Of a stretch of 64,000 nucleotides of DNA, positions 34,886 through 43,625 are shown piece after piece. Origin of the DNA: an uncultured Clostridium sp. (GTDB lineage Bacteria; Bacillota; Clostridia; TANB77; CAG-508). The stretch lies in NCBI GenBank assembly GCA_900553695.1, contig USEM01000001.1, positions 1 through 64,000 on the forward strand, read 5' to 3'. Position numbers and translations under genes: made by a program. The notes under the pieces were generated by a model, which was given only the letters and a program-made list of their open reading frames with translations, did not search any database and was not told the DNA's origin. Numbering within the stretch: the first letter of the stretch is position 1; every line of letters begins with the position of its first letter.

Positions 34886-35701
34886 TCACACTTGTTCCCT
34901 AAAATACACTTTCTTTATGTTTGGCACATTAAGAACTATTGTACCAGGAACACCTTTTTCTTTATTATTCATTAAATCAATTATCCATAAAATTTTCACA
35001 TTAATATTTGAGCCGTCTCCAAAATCAACAGTCTTGTTTTCACTTGGAATTTTCAAAACAAAATTTGTAGAATCTGAAATATCAATAGCTGCGATTTTTT
35101 CTTTAATACCATTTCCTTCTGCAGCATTCATAATTTGAATTACAACATCAAGTTTTTTTAAATCTTCCAAATTTAGCCTACCACCACTAGCAATTTCAGT
35201 TGTTTCAACTCCTTCAAGAGTTGGTAATTCCAGAGCCACTGGCGATACCTCTAAAATATAGCCTTGATTATTTATATATGCATATTCTCCATTTACTGCA
35301 AGAATAAATGTAGCAACTCTTTCTTGAACATCTATTATAACTTCTCCATTTAACCTTTTAGTAACCTTAACATCTTCAATATAAGGATTAGCCTTAATTC
35401 CATTAATTATATTAATGTTCAAAAATTTAAACATATTTGCCCCCACCACAAGATGTGAATTTTGTAAGATTTCTTCTGTTGAAACTTTATTGTTATTTCT
35501 TATTGTAATATGTTTTATATTAAATAAACCTGAAAATATGATTAAACCTAATAAAACTCCAACAAAAATCACAAGAAGTAATATTGCAACAATTCTTCTT
35601 TTTATAATACTTTTCTTCTTATTATTTGGTTTCTTTTTGGTTTGCTTTTTCTTAGTATTATTTGCCTTGGCACTCTTATTAGTTTTAATCTGAGTTTTCA
35701 C
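34886..35701 (-). CDS. divIB: Cell division protein DivIB/FtsQ
   Basis: DivIB belongs to the septal complex with DivIC and FtsL. A very basic cytoplasmic N-terminus (KKKQTKKKPNNKKK) precedes one helix, then a POTRA domain starting IKHITIRNNNKVSTEEILQN and the beta domain. The open frame begins at an ATG at 35722 that directly follows a T run and has no ribosome site; AAAGGAG lies within it and fits a GTG start at 35701, giving 271 residues. It lies after murA with a terminator-like hairpin between them. Confidence 0.87.
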   Translation of the reverse strand: MKTQIKTNKSAKANNTKKKQTKKKPNNKKKSIIKRRIVAILLLVIFVGVLLGLIIFSGLFNIKHITIRNNNKVSTEEILQNSHLVVGANMFKFLNINIINGIKANPYIEDVKVTKRLNGEVIIDVQERVATFILAVNGEYAYINNQGYILEVSPVALELPTLEGVETTEIASGGRLNLEDLKKLDVVIQIMNAAEGNGIKEKIAAIDISDSTNFVLKIPSENKTVDFGDGSNINVKILWIIDLMNNKEKGVPGTIVLNVPNIKKVYFREQV

Positions 35702-35722
35702 TTCGAAAGGTTCTCCTTTCAT

Positions 35723-35763
35723 AAAAAAATATCATTGATTAATATATAATTAACCAATGATAT
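35723..35763 (-). terminator. Terminator after murA
   Basis: A 15-bp stem with one mismatch (35729-35743 and 35749-35763), followed on the minus strand by seven T. Some read-through may feed divIB. Confidence 0.75.
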
Positions 35764-35810
35764 TTTATAATATTTCGCTTAAAATTTCAATAAAAATTTG
35801 AAAATTTAAG

Positions 35811-37061
35811 CTATTTTTCAATTTTTATTTTTGCACCTATGTTTTTTAATTTTTTATCTAAATTTTCATACCCTCTTAATATATACTCTATATTATTAAT
35901 TTTACTTTTTCCTCTAGCTGCTAAAGCTGCTGTAACTAATGCTGCGCCGCCTCTTAAATCGGTCGAGTTCACTTCTGCACCACTAAGTTTCCTTACACCT
36001 TTTACTATTGCGACTTTCCCTTCAACTGTTATTTTAGCTCCCATTCTTGTTAGTTCATTTACGTATTTATACCTATTCTCAAAAATATTTTCTACCATCA
36101 TAGAAGTTCCTTTTGCAACTGTTTGCAAGCTTACAAAAACAGATTGCATATCTGTTGGAAATCCTGGATATGGCATTGTTTTAACATCTATTGCTTTTAA
36201 TTTTTTAGGTGCCTTTAAAATTATTCTGTTTTTCTCTAAGGTTATTTTTGCTCCTGCTTCTTCTAGCTTATGTACTAGTGGTGTTATGTGCTCTTGCTTT
36301 GCATTGTTTAACACTAATTCTCCTCCAGAAATTGCCCCCATGCATAACAGAGTTCCTGCCTCTATTCTATCTGGCATAATGTTATAACTAACGTTTTTAA
36401 GATTTTTAACTCCTGTAATTTTTATAACATTCGTTCCTGCGCCTTCAACCTTTGCACCCATTTTGTTTAAGAAGTTTTGAAGGTCAATTATTTCAGGTTC
36501 CATTGCTGCATTTGTTATAATTGTTTCCCCTTCTGCAAATATAGATGCTAATATAATATTTTCGGTTGCTCCAACAGATGGGAAATCTAATTGAATGTTA
36601 TTTCCTACAATCTTATCACATGAGCATTTAATATATCCGCTTCCTTCTTCAATTTTTATGCCCAGCTTTTCAAAACCTTTTAAATGTAAGTCTATTGGTC
36701 TTGTACCAATGTCACAACCTCCTGGGTATGAAAATATTGCATGTTTAAACCTTCCCAATATTGCACCAGCTAGTATTACTGATGATCTCATTTTTCTCAT
36801 TAGTTCATTTGGTATTTCTTGTGATTTTATATTCTTAGAATCTATAATTATTTTCCCATGTTTCTTTGTTACAGTGCACCCAAGTAATTTTAGTATTTCT
36901 AGAGTTGTTTTTGTATCATAAATATTAGGTACATTATATAAAGTCGTAGTTTTCCCACTTAATATACTTGCTGCTATTATTGGAAGAGATGCATTTTTTG
37001 AACCTGATACATTAACTTCGCCTTCTAGCCTTTCTCCCCCTTCAACTATGTAACTTGCCAT
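35811..37061 (-). CDS. murA: UDP-N-acetylglucosamine 1-carboxyvinyltransferase MurA
   Basis: MurA adds enolpyruvate from PEP to UDP-GlcNAc, the first step of peptidoglycan precursor synthesis. It has 416 residues with SGSKNAS (Lys22, Asn23) and the loop PGGCDIGTRPID carrying the catalytic Cys, so it should be of the fosfomycin-sensitive type. The C-terminal DLRGGAALV is present. GGAGG precedes the ATG, directly after a palindromic leader. Confidence 0.95.
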   Translation of the reverse strand: MASYIVEGGERLEGEVNVSGSKNASLPIIAASILSGKTTTLYNVPNIYDTKTTLEILKLLGCTVTKKHGKIIIDSKNIKSQEIPNELMRKMRSSVILAGAILGRFKHAIFSYPGGCDIGTRPIDLHLKGFEKLGIKIEEGSGYIKCSCDKIVGNNIQLDFPSVGATENIILASIFAEGETIITNAAMEPEIIDLQNFLNKMGAKVEGAGTNVIKITGVKNLKNVSYNIMPDRIEAGTLLCMGAISGGELVLNNAKQEHITPLVHKLEEAGAKITLEKNRIILKAPKKLKAIDVKTMPYPGFPTDMQSVFVSLQTVAKGTSMMVENIFENRYKYVNELTRMGAKITVEGKVAIVKGVRKLSGAEVNSTDLRGGAALVTAALAARGKSKINNIEYILRGYENLDKKLKNIGAKIKIEK

Positions 37062-37072
37062 TTTTCTCCTCC

Positions 37073-37105
37073 TTTACCTAGTATATATTATGCAAACTAG
37101 GTAAA
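37073..37105. promoter_or_regulatory. Palindromic leader just upstream of the murA ribosome site
   Basis: TTTACCTAGT (37073-37082) and ACTAGGTAAA (37096-37105) with a 13-base loop. On the minus strand the stem ends where GGAGG begins. It resembles the leader palindromes at 3520 and 41532 but does not bury the full ribosome site. Confidence 0.5.
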
Positions 37106-37137
37106 GTTGGTGAGAAAGGTTAAATTTATAACATTCT

Positions 37138-37341
37138 CTATCTTAAATGCAAAAAGTTCAATATTTTATTTATTATTCTTTTTAAAGTTGAATTCTTATA
37201 TACTACAATTTGCATATCGTTCTTTTGTTCTTGCTTGTTTTCTATAATTTCTTCATTTTTCTTAAAGATATTATCTATGTTATATTTTTCTTGTATCATA
37301 TCTTGATACTTTTTTTCATTTTGAGCATATATTTTTTTCAA
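37138..37341 (-). CDS. Possible small protein, 67 residues, TTG start
   Basis: A lysine-, asparagine- and glutamate-rich helical sequence with a hydrophobic/basic end (RIINKILNFLHLR) that might lie on the membrane. The start would be TTG with AAAAGGG unusually close. It lies between murA and the tRNA. It may not be a real gene. Confidence 0.4.
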   Translation of the reverse strand: MKKIYAQNEKKYQDMIQEKYNIDNIFKKNEEIIENKQEQKNDMQIVVYKNSTLKRIINKILNFLHLR

Positions 37342-37417
37342 TCCCTTTTAAATTTAATTTTTATGATTTTAAGCTATACAAAAAAACGCTATATCCTTTG
37401 ATATAACGTTTTTTAAC

Positions 37418-37494
<77 letters not shown>

Positions 37495-37558
37495 ATTCAT
37501 GAACATATAAAATAATAACATATTTTTTTTGTTCTGTCAACATTTTTCTTGAAATTAG

Positions 37559-37587
37559 TTGATTTTTTTTTGATTTTTTGATATACT
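37559..37587 (+). promoter_or_regulatory. Promoter of the LCP gene
   Basis: TTGATT (37559-37564), 17 bases, TATACT (37582-37587). Confidence 0.6.
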
Positions 37588-37631
37588 ATTATTCGCACTT
37601 ATTATTATATTATGAAAGGATGGAAGGATTT

Positions 37632-38699
37632 ATGGAAAAACAAAAGAATATTGATGAAAATTTGAATAGTGAAAATAATAACAAAGCAAAAAAGGTTAAA
37701 AAGAAAAAAAAGCATATTGTGTTAAAGCTATTTTTACTAGCACTTTTGGTATTACTTATTGTATTTGTAATAAATTATATTAGAGCTCCTGGAAAAAGCT
37801 TTCTTTCAAAGTTTACTGGTGCAATGCTTGGACATAGTGAGGAAACTTTAAAGAACTTAGACAAGCTTCAAATACTTATTCTTGGAGAGAGCACTGGTAT
37901 GTCCGATACAATTATTGTAGCATCATATGACCCAAAAACTCAAGATGCGGCTTTAATGTCTATACCAAGAGATACTTTTATTGGTGATGATAAGTCAAAA
38001 GCAAAGTATTACCATAAAATTAATGCATTATATAATGATGGTGAAACACCTGAAAAAACTATAGAAGCTGTAAACAAGATTACTGGTTTAAACTTAAAAT
38101 ATTACATACTTGTTGATACAGAAGCACTAATTAAGTTAGTTGATCAAATTGGTGGCTTATACTTTGATGTTCCAATTGATATGAATTATGATGACCCAAC
38201 TCAAGACCTATATATTCACTTATCTAAGGGTTACCAAAAATTAACTGGTGCACAAGTTGAACAATTAGTTAGGTTCAGACATAACAACAATGGAATCTCT
38301 TACCCATTTGATTATGGTAATGGTGTTGAAGACCATGGACGTTCTAGAACTCAACGTGATGTTGTAGTTGCCATTGCAAAGCAAACACTAAAATTCAAAA
38401 ACGTTACTGAAATTTCTAACATAATTGATATATTTAAAGCATATGTAAAAACAAACCTAGATTTAGACCTATTAAAAGATTACATACCATATGCTGTTGA
38501 TATGAATATGGACGCAGTAAAGGTTGGAAGAATTCCTGGTATAGATGATGTTGTTAATGGAATTTGGTTCTTCTTTAATGATGAAGAAGGTACAAAAGAA
38601 CTTGTTGATGAATTATTCAATGGAAAAACCGCTGAAAGTTCTGATGTTTCTGAAAATAACAATTTAGCATCTGATAATGAAATTGCAAATAATGATTAA
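37632..38699 (+). CDS. LytR-CpsA-Psr (LCP) family phosphotransferase
   Basis: LCP enzymes attach teichoic acids or other glycopolymers to peptidoglycan. A lysine-rich cytoplasmic start is followed by one helix (about residues 29-47) and the LCP domain with ILGESTGMSDTIIVAS, MSIPRDTFIG, YHKINALYNDG and QLVRFRHNNNGISYPFD/RTQRD. Starts at 37578 and 37620 are open, but GGAAGG fits the ATG at 37632 (355 residues). Monocistronic with promoter and terminator. Confidence 0.9.
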   Translation: MEKQKNIDENLNSENNNKAKKVKKKKKHIVLKLFLLALLVLLIVFVINYIRAPGKSFLSKFTGAMLGHSEETLKNLDKLQILILGESTGMSDTIIVASYDPKTQDAALMSIPRDTFIGDDKSKAKYYHKINALYNDGETPEKTIEAVNKITGLNLKYYILVDTEALIKLVDQIGGLYFDVPIDMNYDDPTQDLYIHLSKGYQKLTGAQVEQLVRFRHNNNGISYPFDYGNGVEDHGRSRTQRDVVVAIAKQTLKFKNVTEISNIIDIFKAYVKTNLDLDLLKDYIPYAVDMNMDAVKVGRIPGIDDVVNGIWFFFNDEEGTKELVDELFNGKTAESSDVSENNNLASDNEIANND

Positions 38700-38706
38700 T
38701 AAAAAA

Positions 38707-38732
38707 TTCAGCCCTTATTTCAAAGGGCTGAA
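38707..38732. terminator. Bidirectional terminator
   Basis: TTCAGCCCTT (38707-38716) and AAGGGCTGAA (38723-38732), with A and T runs on either side. Confidence 0.85.
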
Positions 38733-38735
38733 AAT

Positions 38736-39974
38736 CTATTTATTTTTTCCTCTTATTTTATTTAATGTTTGATTTCTTTTATATAATTCTAATACTCTTA
38801 AGCCTCCAAATAGAACTATCAAACCAATAAATATTAGTAAAAATACTAAACCTGTTTTGCTTTTCTTTACATCATTTTCTGCAATTAAATTTCCTGTATA
38901 AGTCTTGCCTTCTATCTCGTAGCTTACTGTTCCAAGTACAGTTCCTTTTTTAATTGGTGCTTTTATCTTTGAGTTTAAATTAATTTGTGGCTCTATAGGT
39001 GTTTCTTCATTTTCAACTTTAACTACTGCTGTAATTGGTTTTTCTAATACCATATTTAACTTTTTATCCTCTTTTCTTGCTTTCTTAACAGTTACTGTTT
39101 GAATATTAGTACCAGCTTCAGCTATTGTTCTTATTGTATTTGTATCAAAAGCGTATTCTAAAATTGCTTCTGAGTCTTCATATCTACTATTAGATGTTGT
39201 TGATTTCATTGTTACAGAAACAAGCTTTAAACCACTTTTTTCAGCATATGCCATTAAGCAATTTCCTGCTGGTGTTGTGAAACCAGTTTTCAAACCTTTT
39301 GCATATTTGTAGTAGTTTTTGCTTCCAGTTTGTAGCATTTCATTTGATGTATAAAAATATCTATCATTTCCTGTATAAATTGTTGTTGCCGGAAGACCAT
39401 ATTCTGTAACTTGTGCAATATTTCTTATAGTTTCAAACTTAACTGCATGGTTTGCAATTAAAGCCATATCATGTGCTGTTGAATAATGGTTTGTATCATG
39501 CTCTCCATGGCAATTTAGAAAATTGCTATTTGTACAGCCAATTTCTTTTGCCTTTTCATTCATCATTTTAACAAATTCTTCTTCACTTCCTGCGACATGC
39601 TCTGCTAGTGCATTTGCCACATCATCATATGAAGATATAAGTAGTAAGTTTAAAAGTTGCTCTACTGTAAAAACTTCTCCTGTTTTTAAATTTGCTGTTA
39701 AGTAACCTGATTCTACTTTATCTATAGCACTTTGATTAATTGTTACATTATCTTGCAAACCACATTTTTCTACAACTAGTATTGCTGTTAAAACCTTTGT
39801 TAAACTTGCTGGGTATAGCTTTTCATCTGCATTTTTACTATATAATATTTTACCATCTATGCAGTCTATAACCATTCCTGATGTAGCCGTTATTTCCGGC
39901 TCCTTAGCTTGCACACACGGCATTAGGATAGCAATTAAGCATGCTACAATTATTAATATTTTTCTTAATTTCAT
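38736..39974 (-). CDS. D-alanyl-D-alanine carboxypeptidase (DacF/PBP5-like)
   Basis: A secreted penicillin-binding protein that trims the terminal D-Ala of stem peptides. Signal peptide (1-23), nucleophile SLTK (57-60), KTG in GLKTGFTTPAG, a C-terminal beta domain and a final membrane helix with basic tail. The second motif, usually SxN, reads SYD (115-117), so Asn is replaced by Asp. The 412-residue length is normal. Single gene. Confidence 0.9.
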   Translation of the reverse strand: MKLRKILIIVACLIAILMPCVQAKEPEITATSGMVIDCIDGKILYSKNADEKLYPASLTKVLTAILVVEKCGLQDNVTINQSAIDKVESGYLTANLKTGEVFTVEQLLNLLLISSYDDVANALAEHVAGSEEEFVKMMNEKAKEIGCTNSNFLNCHGEHDTNHYSTAHDMALIANHAVKFETIRNIAQVTEYGLPATTIYTGNDRYFYTSNEMLQTGSKNYYKYAKGLKTGFTTPAGNCLMAYAEKSGLKLVSVTMKSTTSNSRYEDSEAILEYAFDTNTIRTIAEAGTNIQTVTVKKARKEDKKLNMVLEKPITAVVKVENEETPIEPQINLNSKIKAPIKKGTVLGTVSYEIEGKTYTGNLIAENDVKKSKTGLVFLLIFIGLIVLFGGLRVLELYKRNQTLNKIRGKNK

Positions 39975-40049
39975 ATCAAAGCATCATTCCTTTCTCATGT
40001 AATAATATAATATATTTTTATAAAAAAAACAATATTTTAGGAGGTTTTT

Positions 40050-40661
40050 ATGAAAAATTTCGACAAAAAATTACTAATTTCTTTAATACTATTGCTTGTG
40101 ATTATTGCAATAGCAATTTATTTTATAACTAAAGACTTAAATAAGGAAAGTTTTAACGTATCTGATTTTATAGAAAATACTGTTTCTCCTTCTATACCAG
40201 AAGAAAGCAAACAAATAGCAATACATATTGATGGTGAAGTTGCATCTCCTGGTATAAAATACTTAGAGACTGGTGCAAGAATTTCTGATGCAATCGAAGC
40301 TTCTGGTGGGGGAACTTCTCTTGTAGATTTTTCTAAAATCAATTTAGCTTATGTTTTAAAAGATGGGCAAAAGGTTCATGTGCCAAGTATTTATGAACCA
40401 ATAGACACAGCAACTGTTTCTAATGATGCTGGTGAAAATGTAATTATTCAAGATACAAATTCAAGTTCTAATATGGTTAATATAAATACTGCAACACAAG
40501 CAGAACTAGAGACTCTTCCTGGTGTTGGAGCTTCAACTGCTCTTAAAATTATTAATTACAGAAATCAAAATGGTAATTTTAAAAAAATTGAAGATTTAAT
40601 GAATGTAAGTGGAATTGGTGAAGCAAAATTTTCTACAATGAAAGACCATATTACAATCTAA
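40050..40661 (+). CDS. comEA: ComEA-like DNA-binding protein
   Basis: 203 residues: an N-terminal helix (about 10-27), a SLBB domain (IAIHIDGEVASPGIKYLETGARISDAI) and a helix-hairpin-helix pair at the C-terminus (MVNINTATQAELETLPGVGASTALKIINYR). ComEA binds incoming DNA at the cell surface in competence. The usual partner comEC is not adjacent. AGGAGG lies 6 bases before the ATG. Confidence 0.9.
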   Translation: MKNFDKKLLISLILLLVIIAIAIYFITKDLNKESFNVSDFIENTVSPSIPEESKQIAIHIDGEVASPGIKYLETGARISDAIEASGGGTSLVDFSKINLAYVLKDGQKVHVPSIYEPIDTATVSNDAGENVIIQDTNSSSNMVNINTATQAELETLPGVGASTALKIINYRNQNGNFKKIEDLMNVSGIGEAKFSTMKDHITI

Positions 40662-40748
40662 AAATAATCTTAAGCTATTCTTTCATACAGTATAATTTTG
40701 CCTCTTTTGGAAATAATGATTATATCACAGTCTAAAGGAGGTTTTTAT

Positions 40749-41522
40749 TTGATAAACAAGGTAGAAATTGCTTCTGTAAATACTGCAAAATTACCTGTTC
40801 TAACAAATAAAGAAAAAAATAAATTACTAGTAAAAATTAAAAACGGAGATAATGAGGCAAGAGAAGAATTTATAAATGGTAACTTAAGACTAGTTCTAAG
40901 TATTATCCAACGATTTAATGGCCGTGGCGAGGAAATTGATGATTTATTTCAAGTTGGTTGTGTTGGCTTAATTAAGGCTATTGATAATTTCGACATGAAC
41001 TTAAATGTTCAGTTTTCAACATATGCTGTTCCTATGATTATTGGCGAAATTAGAAGACATTTAAGAGATAATAACCCAATTCGTGTTAGCCGTTCAATGA
41101 GAGATTTAGCATATAGAGCTCTGCAAACAAAAGAAAGATTATTTAAGGAAAAGCAACAAGAACCTACAATTGAAGATATTGCAAAAGAGCTTGGCGTTGA
41201 TAAAGAAGACGTTGTTGTAAGTTTAGATTCCATTCAAGACCCAATATCACTTCAAGAACCGGTTTATAATGAAGGAAGTGAAAGTATTTATGTTATGGAT
41301 CAAGTTAAAGATTCTAAAAATACAGATGAATTTTGGGCCGAAACTTTAACCATTGCAGAAGCTATGAAAAAGTTAAGCAATAGAGAAAAATCTATTATAT
41401 CAAGGAGATTTTTTGATGGAAGAACTCAAATGGAAGTAGCAAATGAGATTGGTATTTCTCAAGCTCAGGTTTCAAGACTGGAAAAAAATGCAATTGAAAG
41501 AATAAAAAAAATGTACAAATAA
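40749..41522 (+). CDS. sigG: RNA polymerase sigma-G, forespore-specific, TTG start
   Basis: SigG drives late forespore genes. The N-terminal NKVEIASVNTAKLPVLTN is the diagnostic SigG/SpoIIAB-binding opening. Region 2 (ELFQVG-like DDLFQVGCVGLIKAIDNFD), region 3 and region 4 (ISQAQVSRLEKNAIERIK) are complete. AAAGGAGG at 40735-40742 lies 6 bases from a TTG that gives LINKVEI; the ATG farther upstream (40698) would add 17 unusual residues, so the TTG start and 257 residues are preferred. spoIIG genes are not adjacent, unlike in Bacillus. Its presence is strong evidence for an endospore former. Confidence 0.93.
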   Translation: MINKVEIASVNTAKLPVLTNKEKNKLLVKIKNGDNEAREEFINGNLRLVLSIIQRFNGRGEEIDDLFQVGCVGLIKAIDNFDMNLNVQFSTYAVPMIIGEIRRHLRDNNPIRVSRSMRDLAYRALQTKERLFKEKQQEPTIEDIAKELGVDKEDVVVSLDSIQDPISLQEPVYNEGSESIYVMDQVKDSKNTDEFWAETLTIAEAMKKLSNREKSIISRRFFDGRTQMEVANEIGISQAQVSRLEKNAIERIKKMYK

Positions 41523-41531
41523 TTTGCTTTT

Positions 41532-41563
41532 CACCTATATAAATAGTATAATTTATATAGGTG
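41532..41563. promoter_or_regulatory. Perfect palindrome covering the ribosome site of the gene at 41570
   Basis: CACCTATATAAAT (41532-41544) and ATTTATATAGGTG (41551-41563) with a 6-base loop. The right arm ends in AGGTG, six bases from the ATG, so a folded leader would hide the ribosome site. Left and right ends are identical to those of the palindrome at 3520-3548. It could also act as the sigG terminator. Confidence 0.65.
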
Positions 41564-41569
41564 ATTTTA

Positions 41570-43354
41570 ATGCTTGATAAGACAATAGTGCAAAGGTTTA
41601 ATAGTGCAAAAAATTTTATTCCACCTGCATACTCAATTTCTAATTTGAGAGAAGGTTTAAATTTTTACATTCCTATTATCCAAGCTTTTATAAAAAAATA
41701 TGAAATAACTGATACAGCTGAATTAAAGGATACTTTAGAAATTTTTGTAGATGAAATTTTTGATACATGCTCAAAATATTCTTATGTAGATTCTAGTATA
41801 TATGAACTTCAAGCTATTAACAGTATCTTACGAGATATAGGCTTTATTACTCAAAATTATCCTCTTCTTAAAGATAAGCCAAATACACACACAGTATATA
41901 CTTCTAATTTAGAACGATCAAAAAAATTAGCTTTAATTAATGCAATTGATGAAGTTTCTATTATTGAAGCTACTGCCGAAAAAATAGGGTTTACTCCTGG
42001 AATGAATCCAAAAGATATAGATATTGAAGGTGTATCCCCTGAAGATGCAAAACTTTTTCTTTCATTGGCTTCAAAAATATTAAGTAAAAAAACAATAAAC
42101 GATAAAATAATTGAAATGTTAAAAAATCAAAAAAAAGGTTGTGAAGATCGTATAAAAGAATCCCAAATTTCCTTCTTAGAAGCTTTACATAGATATTTTC
42201 GTGGTTTTGGCTTGCTTGAGTCATATTTAGCAAAATATCAAAACGAATGTATAAGCTCTGGAACATCAAGTTTAAAGTATGATTTTTCTACACTTCAATT
42301 TGATAAGGATTCTGTTGGTCTTGATGATGCATTTTGTGAAGACTACTTAAAATCCTTAGATGCAGAGGAACTTTGTTTCCTTAGTGCATTTTGGTGTAAC
42401 CGATTTGCAAAAGAGGCAACTCGTATGGATAAAGCCTTTTCTGCAATTAATTCTTTAGATTTGTGGCAAGATATAATAGATGGAAAAGCTCAATTTTCAC
42501 CTAGTGAAAGTAGTTTAGTTTCGGCTTTGCAAAAATATACATTTCTTTCTGATTTGCTAGGAGAATCATTTTTATTGCATCAAAAATATGTATTTACAAA
42601 AGAAGTTGAACAGGGTTCAAATTTTTCTGATTCTCTTTCTAGAGATTATACAAGTTTTTATAAACAAGTTAATAAGCAAATCGGAGAAGCATATGCTAGT
42701 CATTTCTCAAAGGAATTGCATTCTGATAATAACTTTTTAATGGATTCCATTTTTTCAGCTCCTTTCACAAATTTGAGAACCTTTGCTTATTATAAAAAGG
42801 ATACAACTCTTGTTCCTATTGTAAAAGGACTTTTAGCTAATCCACATTTAAAAAATTGGGGTATTATAAGGAATGAATTCTTAGATAATGGTGTGTTTGT
42901 CGACTCTGTTGCTCAAGGTTCTAAAGTCTTACTTGGATTTGATGTTGAAGGTTTTAATAGACCTTTTCGTTTTCATATGAAAAAAGATGATTTGATGGAT
43001 ATATTAAAGTGCCAAGGTAATGGCTATACCTTTCCTGAATACCAAGGAAGTCAAGACTTTATTGTAAATAATAGATTGTTAAAATCTAGTATTATTATGC
43101 CAATACCTAAAAGGCACAGACCTATTATCAGAGAAGGTACAAAAAATGGTCCAAACAAAGATCTCTGGGAACATTTATATTTTTTAACAAATGGAAAATT
43201 TCCTCCTCACTTAATGCAAGAAACACCAAGTGCTTCAAATGGAAAGCCTATCTTATCCCGTCAACCTATTATTTACACTGATTTAAGAACCGGGAAAAGA
43301 TATACTAAAAAACAAAATAATTATGTAGAAGTTGGTGAAGATAATGTTAGATAA
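41570..43354 (+). CDS. Unrecognised large soluble protein, 594 residues
   Basis: No signal peptide or clear membrane segment. The first 350 residues look helical (AIDEVSIIEATAEKIGF, AEELCFLSAFWCNRFAKEATRMDKAF). The last 150 have more strand character, with NRPFRFHMKKDDLMDIL, MPIPKRHRPIIREGTKNG and DLRTGKRYTKK, and a basic end. The frame begins at 41561, but AGGTG and spacing favour 41570. It overlaps a 93-residue gene by 11 bases. Free-standing otherwise; no family recognised. Confidence 0.75.
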   Translation: MLDKTIVQRFNSAKNFIPPAYSISNLREGLNFYIPIIQAFIKKYEITDTAELKDTLEIFVDEIFDTCSKYSYVDSSIYELQAINSILRDIGFITQNYPLLKDKPNTHTVYTSNLERSKKLALINAIDEVSIIEATAEKIGFTPGMNPKDIDIEGVSPEDAKLFLSLASKILSKKTINDKIIEMLKNQKKGCEDRIKESQISFLEALHRYFRGFGLLESYLAKYQNECISSGTSSLKYDFSTLQFDKDSVGLDDAFCEDYLKSLDAEELCFLSAFWCNRFAKEATRMDKAFSAINSLDLWQDIIDGKAQFSPSESSLVSALQKYTFLSDLLGESFLLHQKYVFTKEVEQGSNFSDSLSRDYTSFYKQVNKQIGEAYASHFSKELHSDNNFLMDSIFSAPFTNLRTFAYYKKDTTLVPIVKGLLANPHLKNWGIIRNEFLDNGVFVDSVAQGSKVLLGFDVEGFNRPFRFHMKKDDLMDILKCQGNGYTFPEYQGSQDFIVNNRLLKSSIIMPIPKRHRPIIREGTKNGPNKDLWEHLYFLTNGKFPPHLMQETPSASNGKPILSRQPIIYTDLRTGKRYTKKQNNYVEVGEDNVR

Positions 43355-43625
43355 TGATATTTTAAAAAATTACTTTCAAACCAAACAATATAATAAATGT
43401 ATTGAACTTTTAAAAAATAAAATAACCTCATTTGTAATTAATCAAATACAACAAAAAGATAGTAGTATTGAATTTACTACTATCTCTGATTTGATTTCTA
43501 CTTCAGAATTTTATTTAAATGATCATTCTGTTGCAACTGCTTTGTTTTATGCCTTAAAGCAAGATGATGAACTTAAACAAATTGAGTTACTTCTTTCTAT
43601 CTGCGAAAACAGCGATATAAAGTAA
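43344..43625 (+). CDS. Unrecognised small protein, 93 residues, coupled to the gene before it
   Basis: The likely ATG at 43344 lies inside the end of the previous gene (11-base overlap), suggesting translational coupling. The protein is helical and acidic (DNDILKNYFQTKQYNKCIELLKNKI, then HSVATALFYALKQDDELKQIELLLSICE), similar in feel to a short tetratricopeptide-like bundle. It stops one base before the convergent dnaJ stop. Partnership with the 594-residue protein is an inference from the overlap. Confidence 0.65.
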   Translation: MLDNDILKNYFQTKQYNKCIELLKNKITSFVINQIQQKDSSIEFTTISDLISTSEFYLNDHSVATALFYALKQDDELKQIELLLSICENSDIK

